Positions 10,088 to 18,961 of a stretch of 64,000 nucleotides of DNA are shown piece by piece. The DNA comes from CAIWHR01 sp963823215. GTDB lineage: Bacteria > Pseudomonadota > Gammaproteobacteria > Burkholderiales > Casimicrobiaceae. Every line of letters begins with the position of its first letter. The first letter of the stretch is position 1. The notes below the pieces were generated by a model. That model did not search any database, was not told the DNA's origin, and was given only the letters and a program-made list of their open reading frames with translations. Both the position numbers and the translations under genes were made by a program. The DNA is taken from assembly GCA_963823215.1 (NCBI GenBank), contig CAWGKT010000006.1, positions 1-64,000 on the forward strand, read 5' to 3'.

Positions 10088-11164
10088 ATGGCAGAGATCA
10101 CAATGCCGATGGGCCGGTACCTCCGCGAGCATCCCACGCTGAAGTACTTCTTCTTCGGCGGCAAGGGCGGTGTGGGCAAGACCGTCTTCGCCGGCGCCGC
10201 CGCCATCGGGCTCGCCCGGCAGGGACGCCGGACGCTGCTCGTGTCCACCAATCCCGTGCACAGCCTGACGAGCCTGTTCGGCCAGGATATGCTCGGCAAG
10301 CATGTCGCCGTCGAAGGCGTGCCCAACCTCTGGGCCTACGAGATCGACACCCGGCAGAGCATCGAGCGCAGCAAGCTGGAGATCCGCGAGAAGATCCGCT
10401 GGTTCCTCAAGTTCGCCGACATCACCACCAAGGCTGACGACTTCGTCGAGTCGGCGACGATGAACCCCGCGTTCGAAGAGTCGGCGATGTTCGAGAACAT
10501 GATCGACCTCATGTTCAAGAACGAGTACGACGTCTACGTCTTCGACACCGCGCCCACCGCCAACGCGCGGCGCCTGCTCGGCATGTCGAAGGTCTACGCG
10601 CTGTGGGTCAACAAGATGCTCAAGAGCCGCGAGGAGGCGCGGACCCTGCGGGAGCTGCTCTCCTTCACGAAGAAGAAGAAGGCGGATCCGCTGATGGACT
10701 ACCTCGTCTCCTTCCGCGACCGGATGGAGAACGCGCGCAAGCTCCTCACCGACCCCGCGCTCACGTCGTTCTTCTTCGTGACGCTGGCGGAGGCGCTGCC
10801 CATCGCGGTGGTCACGCGCTTCATCCAGTGGTTCAAGGACTTCGGCATCCCGGTGGGCGGCGTCCTCGTCAACATGGTCATCGATCCTGCGTCGGTCGGT
10901 CCGGACGCCGCCGAGTTCGTCAAGAACCGCGTCGCCATGCAGCAGGAGCACATGCAGACGATCTGGCGGGAGTTCGACGACAGCGTCCGCGCCATCGTGC
11001 CGCTGTTCGAGACCGAGGTGCGCGGCGTGCCGATGCTGCAGCGCCTGTGCGACGCCATCTTCGCGGCCGACGGCGCGAAGCCCGGCCCGGTCTCGGTTGA
11101 AACCTTGGGCCATTTGCGCGGGGCCGCCACCAACGGCCGTGGTCGTTTGCATTCCCGATGCTGA
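10088..11164 (+). CDS. ArsA/GET3-like P-loop ATPase, subunit with canonical signature lysine
   Basis: The second ATPase of the pair begins MAEITMPMGRYLREHP and has GGKGGVGKTV at about residues 24-33, keeping the signature lysine missing from the first ATPase. It also keeps DTAPTANARRLLGMSKVY (switch II). Its switch I is STNPVHSLTS, with Asn in place of the usual Asp. The C-terminal KNRVAMQQEHMQTIWREF and VRGVPMLQRLCDAIF blocks align with the first ATPase. The last 25 or so residues after FAADG look unrelated, and the gene may be cut at a join near 11095. It starts 12 bp after the previous stop. ArsA-class proteins work as dimers or fused pairs, so a heterodimer is likely. Confidence 0.78.
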   Translation: MAEITMPMGRYLREHPTLKYFFFGGKGGVGKTVFAGAAAIGLARQGRRTLLVSTNPVHSLTSLFGQDMLGKHVAVEGVPNLWAYEIDTRQSIERSKLEIREKIRWFLKFADITTKADDFVESATMNPAFEESAMFENMIDLMFKNEYDVYVFDTAPTANARRLLGMSKVYALWVNKMLKSREEARTLRELLSFTKKKKADPLMDYLVSFRDRMENARKLLTDPALTSFFFVTLAEALPIAVVTRFIQWFKDFGIPVGGVLVNMVIDPASVGPDAAEFVKNRVAMQQEHMQTIWREFDDSVRAIVPLFETEVRGVPMLQRLCDAIFAADGAKPGPVSVETLGHLRGAATNGRGRLHSRC

Positions 11165-11211
11165 GCCACCTGAGAGCGGAATGGCGCGGCAGAAGGAACT
11201 CGCCGACGACC

Positions 11212-11992
11212 TCACGGCCAAAGGCGCGGCGCGAACCTTGTTGGTCTGATATCAGCACCGCGCCGAAGTCCTCGCTGTCGATCGTGACTTCGTTGTAATC
11301 CTCCGGCTTGGCCAGCTTTCCCGTGAAGGTCTCGACCGAACCCTTGGGCCGCTTGCGCGTCTTGTGGAAGGTCTGCAGATCGGCGCACACCGAGGTGATG
11401 CGCAGTCCGGTGACGTGCTCGATCATGTCGCACCAGTGCGAGCCGATGTCCGCCATGGCGCGCGACTTCCCGTTGGCCTTCTGGTCGATGCGCCAGTTCC
11501 AGTCGGTGTCGTAAAAGAGCCAGTCCTGCGAGTAGGTGCCCTGCACGACGTAGATCTCGCCCAGCTCGCCGGCCTCGCGCATGCGGCGGATCTGCTGCAC
11601 CATCGGGATAGAAGCGCAGATTGTGAAACGTGCAGTTGGCCAGGTTTTGTTTTTTCGCCAGCTCGACCAGTTTCTTGCCTTCGGCGACCGACACGGCCAG
11701 CGGCTTCTCGCAGAGCACGTGCTTGCCGGCTTCGAGCGCGGCTTTCGCCATGGGGAAATGCAGCGCGTTGGGCGTGCAGATGTGGACGGCGTCGATTTCC
11801 GGATCGCTCAGCAGCGTGCGATAGTCGCCGGTCGTCCGCGCGACGCCGACTTCGTCGCCGAACTTTGCTGGCCTTCTCGTCGCTCGAGGCGGCGATCGCG
11901 GCGACTTCGACATTGCCCAGTCGGCGGATGCCCTCGGTGTGGACGCGGCCCATGAATCCGGTGCCGAATACGGCTGTTTTGAGTTTTTTCAT
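11212..11992 (-). CDS. Gfo/Idh/MocA family oxidoreductase, 3'-truncated and frameshifted
   Basis: The start at 11992 gives MKKLKTAVFGTGFMGRVHTE, an N-terminal Rossmann fold with GxGxxG. The frame-corrected continuation includes DPEIDAVHICTPNALHFPMA, ALEAGKHVLCEKPLAVSV (the EKP catalytic-lysine motif), and GEIYVVQGTYSQDWLFYDTD, then IGSHWCDMIEHVTG (the GxHxxD-type motif). These define NAD(P)-dependent sugar or inositol dehydrogenases. Frame changes lie near 11865 and 11605. The C-terminal third is missing: after EDFGAVLI, near 11230, the match ends, so a join probably lies at 11100-11220. A 16-bp palindrome sits 67 bp upstream of the start. Confidence 0.72.
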
Positions 11993-12058
11993 AGTGACAA
12001 CAGTTCGCAAGCTGCGGCTTGATGGCAACCGAACGCAACTGGCGTATCGCACAAAAAC

Positions 12059-12074
12059 TGTTACAGTGGTAACA
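12059..12074. promoter_or_regulatory. Candidate operator palindrome upstream of the oxidoreductase
   Basis: TGTTACAGTGGTAACA is a perfect inverted repeat with 6-bp arms TGTTAC and GTAACA and a 4-bp spacer. It lies 67-82 bp upstream of the reverse-strand oxidoreductase start. Its size and symmetry suit a GntR- or LacI-type dimeric regulator, although no regulator gene is visible nearby. Confidence 0.35.
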
Positions 12075-12401
12075 ATTATGGTGGTTCGAATCCGGTTCGG
12101 GAGGGGCCGGCAGGTTCAGCGGAGAAGGGGAAGAATCGGAGGCTGGCTCTGGCCTTGAGCGCCTTCTCACCCCGGCGGCCGTGATGGCTTCCGCACTCGG
12201 GCTTTTGGCGCCTGGCCGCGGATATGAAGTGGACCGGCGAGTTCGCCATCTCCAGCGGGATTTTCTCCCACTGGCAGGTCTGGCTCGCGTTGCGCCGCGC
12301 GCTGCAATGTGACCGCCTGGGCGCTCAACCGGTACGGCCGCAGATCACGATCAGGCCCGATCCTGATATCCTGGTTTTGAGAGCTCCTCGTAGCGTCCCC
12401 A

Positions 12402-13141
12402 TGCGGTACAACACTCGGTATCGATCCTTCACAACCTCCAGACTATCTCCCGACCGGCGTGAAGTGGCTCCTCATCGCCAACGTCGGCATGTTCCTGCTG
12501 TACTTACGTCTTCCGTCGCTCGAGCCGAGCATCTGCTATCTGCTCTCGCTCGCGCCGGCGACTGGTGCTCAAGCACTTCGCCATCTGGCAGCTCGTCACC
12601 TACATGTTCCTGCACGGCGGCATCTGGCACATCCTGTTCAACATGCTGGCGCTGTGGATGTTCGGATCGCCGCTCGAGCGGGATTGGGGCACGCGCCGGT
12701 TTCTGCAAGTACTACTTCCTGTGCGGCATCGGCGCCGGCCTCTGCGACGTGACGCTCAACGGAATCATGGGCAACTGGGGCACCCACACCATCGGCGCGT
12801 CGGGCGCGATCTACGGCCTGCTGCTGGCCTTCGGCGTCCTCTATCCGAACGCAGACGGTGCTGTTCAGCTTCCTCTTCCCCATCAAGGCCAAGTACATGG
12901 TGATGATCTTCGGCGCGATCGCGTTTCTGGGCGCGCTTCGACGTCAACAGCGGCGTCAGCGACATCGCCCACCTGGGCGGAATGGCTTTCGGCTACGCCT
13001 ACCTGCGCAGGCGCTTCTTGCGCGTCGATCATGGGCTATTTCCGCCGCGAGTACAACGCCTGGAAGATCCGCCGCGCCAAGAAGCGCTTTCAGGTCTACC
13101 TGCGGAAACACGGTTCCGACCGGGACACGTTTGTAAACTGA
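12402..13141 (+). CDS. Rhomboid family intramembrane serine protease, frameshifted
   Basis: Frame-corrected segments give VKWLLIANVGMFLLYLRLPS (first membrane helix), FAIWQLVTYMFLHGGIWHIL, FNMLALWMFGSPLERDWGTR, THTIGASGAIYGLLLAFGV (the GxSG nucleophile) and SDIAHLGGMAFGYAYLR (the catalytic His helix). Together these give the rhomboid Ser-His dyad within about six membrane helices of the inner membrane. A cytoplasmic basic tail (YNAWKIRRAKKRFQVYLRKH) ends the protein. At least five frame changes are needed (about 12440, 12560, 12705, 12855, 12940). The start MRYNT is plausible but not certain. A short hairpin follows the stop. Confidence 0.68.
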
Positions 13142-13157
13142 CGCGCCGAAACGGCTC

Positions 13158-13173
13158 CGCTGCCACGGCAGCG
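13158..13173 (+). terminator. Short hairpin after the rhomboid gene
   Basis: CGCTGCC and GGCAGCG form a 7-bp GC-rich inverted repeat with a 2-nt spacer, 17 bp after the rhomboid stop. There is no T-run, so it is at best a weak or Rho-assisted terminator, and it may separate the rhomboid from the VWA gene. Confidence 0.25.
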
Positions 13174-13215
13174 TCGTCGTCACTATTTTGATATAGTCTA
13201 GGTGGAGTTCTGTCT

Positions 13216-14341
13216 ATGCGAAAACTTGCTTTGCTTCCGGTAGCCGCTCTGTTGGCTCTGGCGCTGCTGCTGCCCGCGCAGGACGGTCCGAACAAGGGAG
13301 TTGGCGAAACGGTCGCCCGGCCGCGCAAGAAAGGCGATCCGGTCGAAGCCGAGCAGCCCAAGATTCCCTCCAAGCTGACCAAGAAGGACAAGCTCGACGT
13401 CTCCGAGCAGCCGGATTTCAAGAGTCGACGCCAGCGTCGTCAACGTCGATGTCGCCGTGCTCGACAACAAGGGCCACTTCATCCCCAACATCCCCAAGCG
13501 GCAACTTCCGCATCCTCGAGGACAACGTCCCGCAGCAGGTCACCAACTTCGCCACGGGCGAAGCGCCGATGACCGTCTGCATGGTCATCGAGTTCAGCAA
13601 CCTGTTCCAGCAGTATTGGACCGAGGCCTGGTACCAGACGCTGCAAGCCTCCTACGGATTCCTCGAGACGCTGAAGCCGGAGGACTACGTCGCCATCGTG
13701 GCCTACGACATGCGGCCGGAGATCCTGTCCGATTTCTCCACCGACAAGCGCAAGGCGCAGGAAGCCATGCAGCGGCTGCGCATCGCGGCCTTCTCCGAAT
13801 CGAACCTGTTCGACGCCCTCACCGACACCGCCGATCGCATGAAGGACATCGAAGGCCGCAAGGCCATCGTGCTGATCACCTCCGGCATCGACACCTTCAG
13901 CAAGCTCACCTTCGACAAGACCCGCAAGATCCTGCAGGACGCCGGCGTGCCCATCTACGCCATCGGCCTGATGCAGGCGCTGCGCGAATACTACGATGCG
14001 CGCGGCGCCATGGGCGCCGATCGCCCGCATGGACTTCCTGCAGGCCGACAACCAGATGCGCACGTTCGCCAAGGAGACCGGCGGCCAGTCCTTCTTCCCG
14101 CGCTTCTACGGCGAGTTCCCGGCCATCTACCGCGCCATCCACGAAGCGCTGCGCAACCAGTACTCGCTCGGCTACGCGCCCACCAACACCGCCAAGGACG
14201 GCAAGTTCCGCAAGATCAAGGTGGAGCTGGTGAATCCCGCCACCAACGAGCCGCTGCGGATCACCGACGAGAAGGGCAAGCCGATCAAGTACTCGATCGT
14301 CGCCAAGAGCCGGCTACACCGCGCCGCGCGAAGTCGAGTAG
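13216..14341 (+). CDS. Exported VWA-domain protein (Acidobacteriota-type), frameshifted
   Basis: The start at 13216 gives MRKLALLPVAALLALALLLP, a signal peptide. Corrected segments then read VVNVDVAVLDNKGHFIPNIP and NFRILEDNVPQQVTNFATGE, then a von Willebrand A core: MTVCMVIEFSNLFQQYW, KPEDYVAIVAYDM, LFDALTDTADRM and KAIVLITSGIDTFSKLTF. The typical MIDAS DxSxS is replaced by EFSNLF. The C-terminus, NQYSLGYAPTNTAKDGKFRK followed by IKVELV, matches the family described in Acidobacteriota as 'VWFA-related'. Its role is unknown; it is presumably periplasmic. Frame changes lie near 13425, 13500, 14025 and 14310. TATAGT at 13191 with a purine-rich GGTGGAG before the start could be promoter and ribosome site. 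Confidence 0.65.
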
Positions 14342-14457
14342 CCGTCGCAAAGCGGAAAGTCAAGCGCTCGATCTCGCCTCTTTCCAATTCGATGCAAAAG
14401 CATTGACTCTTCGTCACGCGTTTGTTACTCTCGCACGGTTCCCATGAAAAGTCATCG

Positions 14458-14906
14458 ATGGTGAAGTCGGGAGTAGCCGCCCATGTGCTGCTGGTGGATG
14501 ACAATCGCGACGGATTGCTGGCCCGCAAGGCGCTCCTGCAGGAGCAGGGCTTTGATCATCACCACCGCAACGAATGGAGAAGACGCCTTCGAGGCGTTTA
14601 TCCAAGGGAAAGTTCGACCTGCTGGTCACGGATTTCAAGATGCCCAAGATGAACGGCATCGAGCTGATCCGGCGGATCCGGCCGCTGCAGCCGGCTCTGG
14701 CCATCATTCTGCTCTCCGGCTTCGTCGACGCGCTGGGACTCGACGAAAAATCGACCGGCGCGGACGTGGTGATCAACAAGGGCGCGCACGAGATCCCGCA
14801 TCTGCTGCGGTCCGTCACCCGCCTGCTCAGCCGGCAGCCGGCCAAGAAGCCGCCGGCCTCGCAAAAGGACGCGAAAGCCTTGAAGGCCAAGGGCCAAATC
14901 CGTCTG
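14458..14906 (+). CDS. Response regulator receiver domain protein, frameshifted
   Basis: The ATG at 14458 opens MVKSGVAAHVLLVDDNRDG with the acidic pair of a receiver domain. After corrections near 14555 and 14610 it continues ATNGEDAFEAFIQG, then FDLLVTDFKMPKMNGIELIR, where the Asp of TDFKMP is the phospho-acceptor. It continues with LAIILLSGFVDALG and GADVVINKGAHEIPHLLRSV, where the Lys is the conserved K of the last strand. A short, Lys/Ala-rich tail follows and there is no output domain, so it is a single-domain CheY-like or Spo0F-like regulator. It probably reports to an unseen histidine kinase. The gene ends just before the GTG of the next gene. Confidence 0.65.
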
Positions 14907-14908
14907 AA

Positions 14909-15757
14909 GTGCGCAAGCTGCTATTCCTCGTCGCTCGCCGTCTTGCCTGCTGGCCTTAGCGCCGGCGATTCCCGGCGCCGCCAAACCCGCGCCCAAGAAG
15001 ACGCGCGAGAGTCGGCCGCGCAGCGCTGGCTCAGCTCGCTGACGCTGCGCCAGAAAGTCGCCCAGCTCATCGTGATCCCGTTCTCCGGCGAGGCGCCGAA
15101 CACGCGCTCGCGCCAGTACCGGCAGTTCGTGCGCCTGGTGCGCGATCAGCAGGTGGGCGGACTCATTCTCATCAGCCGCACCAGCCACGGCATCAAGCGC
15201 GCCGAGCCTTACGCGCTGGCGGCCTTTCTGAACCGCATGCAGCGGATGGCCAGGATCCCGCTGCTGGTCTCCGGCGGATTTCGAGCGCGGCGCCTCGATG
15301 CGCGTCGATTCGACCACGCTGTTTCCGCACGCCATGGCGTTCGCCGCGGCGGGAGATCCGCAGGCCACCCGCTACCTGCGGCGAGGTCACCGCCCGCGAG
15401 GCGCGCGCGCTCGGCGTGCATTGGGTCTTCTTCCCGGTGGCGGACGTCAACAGCAACCCCGACAATCCCGATCATCAATATTCGTTCATTTGGCGAGAGC
15501 CCGCGCGACGTGTCCGCGCACGTGCGCGCTTTCATCGACGGCGCCCACTCCGACGCCAAGAACCGCGTCCTCACCACCGCCAAGCATTTCCCCGGCCATG
15601 GCGACACGGCGGTCGATAGCCACCTGGCGATGCCGTCGATCCATCCGATAGGACGCACCTCGAAAGCGTGGAGCTGGTTCCGTTTCGCGCCGCCATCGAC
15701 GCGAGGAGTCGATTCGGTCATGACGGCGCACATTGCATCAACCTCGGATCCACCGCC
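14909..15757 (+). CDS. Glycoside hydrolase family 3 (beta-N-acetylhexosaminidase-like), 3'-truncated
   Basis: A GTG at 14909 opens VRKLLFLVA with a signal-like segment, then WLSSLTLRQKVAQLIVIPF, QVGGLILISR, FLNRMQRMARIPLLVSG, LFPHAMAFAAAGDP and REARALGVHWVFFPVADVN. The diagnostic TTAKHFPGHGDTAVDSHLAM follows. KHFPGHGDT is the catalytic-loop motif of NagZ-type family 3 enzymes, which release N-acetylhexosamine from peptidoglycan or glycans. Frame changes lie near 14945, 15280, 15385, 15480 and 15700. After SVMTAHIA (15725) family similarity ends, and the frame runs into an unrelated ATPase without a stop, so the gene is cut by a join. Confidence 0.66.
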
Positions 15758-18700
15758 CGGCGCGACCGCAACATCGTCGGAGGCTCAGCCCGAATCCTCG
15801 ACGGCGGGTGGAGACGGGGCAGCTCACGACCTTCACGAGCCGCACTCGAACGTGCTGAGGTACGCGACCTCGCTGACCTGGCGCTTCCCCACGCACGAGG
15901 ATCGTCAGGGCTGGATTGACTTCGTGCCCGCGGGACGCCAGAGCGCCTCGTACGGGTCGCGCATGAACGCGTTCAGCTGGGCGAACTTCTACGATCGCCT
16001 CGGCGGCGGCGGATTCATCGAGGCGCTGAAGAACCGGATGAAGGCGGAGTACGACTACGTCCTGATCGACAGCCGCACCGGCGTCAGCGATACATCGGGC
16101 GTCTGCACCGTTCAACTGCCGGACGTGCTGGCGGTGTGCTTCACGCTCAACCGGCAGAGCGTCGAAGGCGCAGGGGCAGTGGCGGCGTCGGTACAGGCGG
16201 CGCGCAGCAACGGGTCCGCCTCGCCGCTGCGGATATTTCCGATCCCGACGCGCGTCGAGAAAGCCGAGAAAGAGAAACTCGATCTCGCGCGCGACGCCGC
16301 GGCGGATCAGTTCGCGTCGGTGCTCGCGCACGTGGACGAATCGAAGTGGAAGGAGTACTGGGGGGACGTCGAGGTCCTCTACGAGCCCTTCTACGCGTAC
16401 GAAGAGGTGCTGGCAACGTTCAGGGACGCGCTTGGGCAGCCGGCGTCGATGCTCGCCTCGATGGAGCGCATCACGTCGTGGCTGACCGATGGTCGAGTGA
16501 CGCGTCTCGTTCCTGCCGAAGAAGGGGAGCGGCAGCGCGCGCTCGCCAGGTACTCGCGCCAGAGCCGCAAGGCGCGCGGCCGCGGCGCCGCGTCGACCGA
16601 CGCGGAACTGCAGTACTACATCAGCTATGCGCGAGCGGATCTCGATGAATCGCTGGAGCGGTTCTTTGGCGATCTGGAGCGCGAAGTGCGCACGTTAAGC
16701 GGCATGTCGGGATCGGCGCGCGTCGGTTTTGTCGATCTCGACATCGCCGCGGGCACCGACTGGCAGCAGCAGCTCGAGAGCGCCGTTCAGCGGAGCCGTG
16801 TGCTCGTGCCGATGTACTCTCCGGCGTACTTCGCGAGCGAGAACACCGGCCGCGAGTTCCAACACTTCATCAACCGTACCGCAACCCAGCAGACCCCGAT
16901 TCTGCCGGTGATCTGGGTACAGCCGCCGGCGATTCCACCCGCCGCTGGACCGATCACGTACACGTCGCCGACCTTCCCGGAGGAGTACAAGAACCTTGGC
17001 CTGCGCTCGTTGCTGCGGCTGCGGCGTTATGACGACACGTATCAAGCGTTTCTGACGGCCTACGCGCAGCGGCTCGTCGAAGTGGCGCATCAGGTTCGCC
17101 TGCCGGCCGCCGCGACGCCACCGCTCGCCGAGACGTCAAACGCGTTCGCTACGGATCCGGGCGCCACGGTGGGCGGCGAACGCGTGCAAGAGCCGTCGCA
17201 ACCTCCGGATGGCGCCGACTACCTGGAGTCGTTCATAGGATTCATGCCGACGCTGGATCGACAGTCTCTTGAAGAAGCCTGCGAAAGCGAGCTTATTCCA
17301 TACATCAAATCACCACGCGATAAGACCAGTTTCCTGCTGGAGTTCACCCCTCCTTCGATCGAGCGCCTCCTTGCGAATCTCAGTCGACGGCATCTGTACG
17401 GAACGGTCGAGCGGGTTCTCGACGCATTGCCGGCATTCATCCGCCGCCCCCAGTTCGAACGCTTCCGGGCCCTGGCGCTGATCTCCCAAAACAAGCCGGG
17501 GGCGGCCCTTCCAATCCTGAAGAGCGTTCAAGGTGTCGACCTCACAACGGAGGACAAGGCGTTTGTGGCGGGGCTCGTCGGCGAGGCGTCCAAGCGCCTC
17601 TACGTGGACGGCCGCACGCCGCTCCTGCCGGTCAGCCGGCAGAACGCCATCCGGGCGATCCGGGCGTACAAGGAAGCCTACGCCCTGAACCCATCGGCCC
17701 TGTGGTGGGGCATCAACGTGGCGTCGTTGCTGCGGCGCCTGGATGTCGACAGCGTGCCGGTGCCGGAAGACGTTCTCGCCGATATTCCCGGGGAGGACAC
17801 GCCAGTGGCGATCAGCCTCTCCGACGCGGCACGAGGTGCCGCGCTCGACATGTTCAAAAAGGTGCAGCAACGAGTCGACAACGGCGAAGCGACGTTCTGG
17901 GATTTCGCGGTCGCTGCACAGTCCGCAATCGAGCTGGGTCTGCCGGACGACGTGGCGACCTGGACTGCCAGCTCTATTCGCGACACCGACGATGCCTTCA
18001 GCCTGTCCGAGGTTTTGTATCAGCTCACCGACGTCTGGCGGCTCGAAGTCTCGAGCCAAGCAGGACGATATGCGCTGCCCCTGCTGCACGCCGCCGTGCT
18101 GAAGCGTGACCACGGCGCCCTGTCGTTCCCTGCCGCCGGGGCCAAGTCTCAGCTGCTGGCCCTGGCCAGCATCGACCGACAATTCGTAAGACTCATGGGC
18201 AACGAGTCGATGGATTTGATCGACTGGTACCGAATCGGTCTCGAACTGACACAGTATCTCGCGCAAATCGAGACGCACGACGGGCGGCCAAGGGGCGCCG
18301 GTGTCCTGATTCGTGGCGAAGAGTTGGGCCCGGATTGGGATAGCGAGACCTATCTGATCACGTCCACTTCGCTGCTCTGGCCTTCGTTCGATGGCACCAC
18401 CTCAGGTCAACCCAGCGCACCTTCTGCCACGTTGTTTCTCGGGATCGGGGGAATGGTAAGCCGCATCACGTCGGTCTTGTTCACGTCCCCACCGTCGGAG
18501 CTGGACGTGACGGTGGCGCGACTGGAGGGTCCACATTTTGCTTCCGGCGCGTCGCTGGTTCCGGCACAGCGACCGCCGTTTGCGGACGGCCGGAACCGCG
18601 CCTACGTCATCGGCTATCCACCGGGTCGTCCGACACTGTCGATGATGTCGCGCCAGGTACTCGATCACGACGCGACGCGCATTCACCTCACCGCGCCGGC

Positions 18701-18902
18701 AGTGGGCGATGACGTGGGCATCGGAAGCCCGGTCTTCAACCGCGAGTGGGAACTGATCGGAATTATATCCAGTCGCGACGCCAGGGTGCCGAAGTTGAAC
18801 GGTAAGCCCGGTACGTATCGCGCGACCGAGGTGAGATGGATTGGCGCGATCAGGGACGCGATTCCACCGGCGAAACCCCCGCCTCCGCCGCCGTCAGCGT
18901 AG
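15758..18902 (+). CDS. Conflict-type multidomain protein: KGGVGR-type ATPase (partial), TIR, TRAF-binding/TPR-like, trypsin-like pseudoprotease
   Basis: This reading frame is intact over more than 1000 codons but lacks its true N-terminus. Domains in order: the C-terminal half of a KGGVGR-variant ATPase (WIDFVPAGRQ, YDYVLIDSRTGVSDTSG, CTVQLPDV; about 15850-16550), with its P-loop missing; a TIR domain (LQYYISYARADLDESLERFF to SPAYFASENTGREFQHF; about 16600-17100), with the Glu in TGREF at the expected NADase position. Next is a helical region resembling MAP3K TRAF-binding proteins (AYKEAYALNPSALWWGINVA; about 17230-18200). Last is a trypsin-like fold (about 18290-18870) with Asp retained in LDVTVARL but without the usual His (LITSTSLLWP) or Ser (VGIGSPVF). 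Such combinations occur in bacterial antiviral or cell-suicide systems. A convergent nucleotidyltransferase-like gene follows 59 bp later. Confidence 0.72.
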
Positions 18903-18961
18903 TGCCGGTCGCTGAACGGCGGGCATCATGTGCGGGCGTCGCGGCCCGCTCTGACTTTCGA

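Noticed and set aside
8618..11221. A very long reverse-strand open frame opposite the ArsA-like operon
   Set aside because: It is the antisense shadow of GC-rich coding DNA; its text is His/Arg/Leu-rich without family motifs, while the forward strand has clear P-loops.
14574..18902. A single 1442-residue open frame spanning response regulator, glycosidase and TIR protein
   Set aside because: The frame crosses at least two unrelated gene boundaries; each part has its own family pattern and the ends are incomplete. It is treated as three genes with a probable join.
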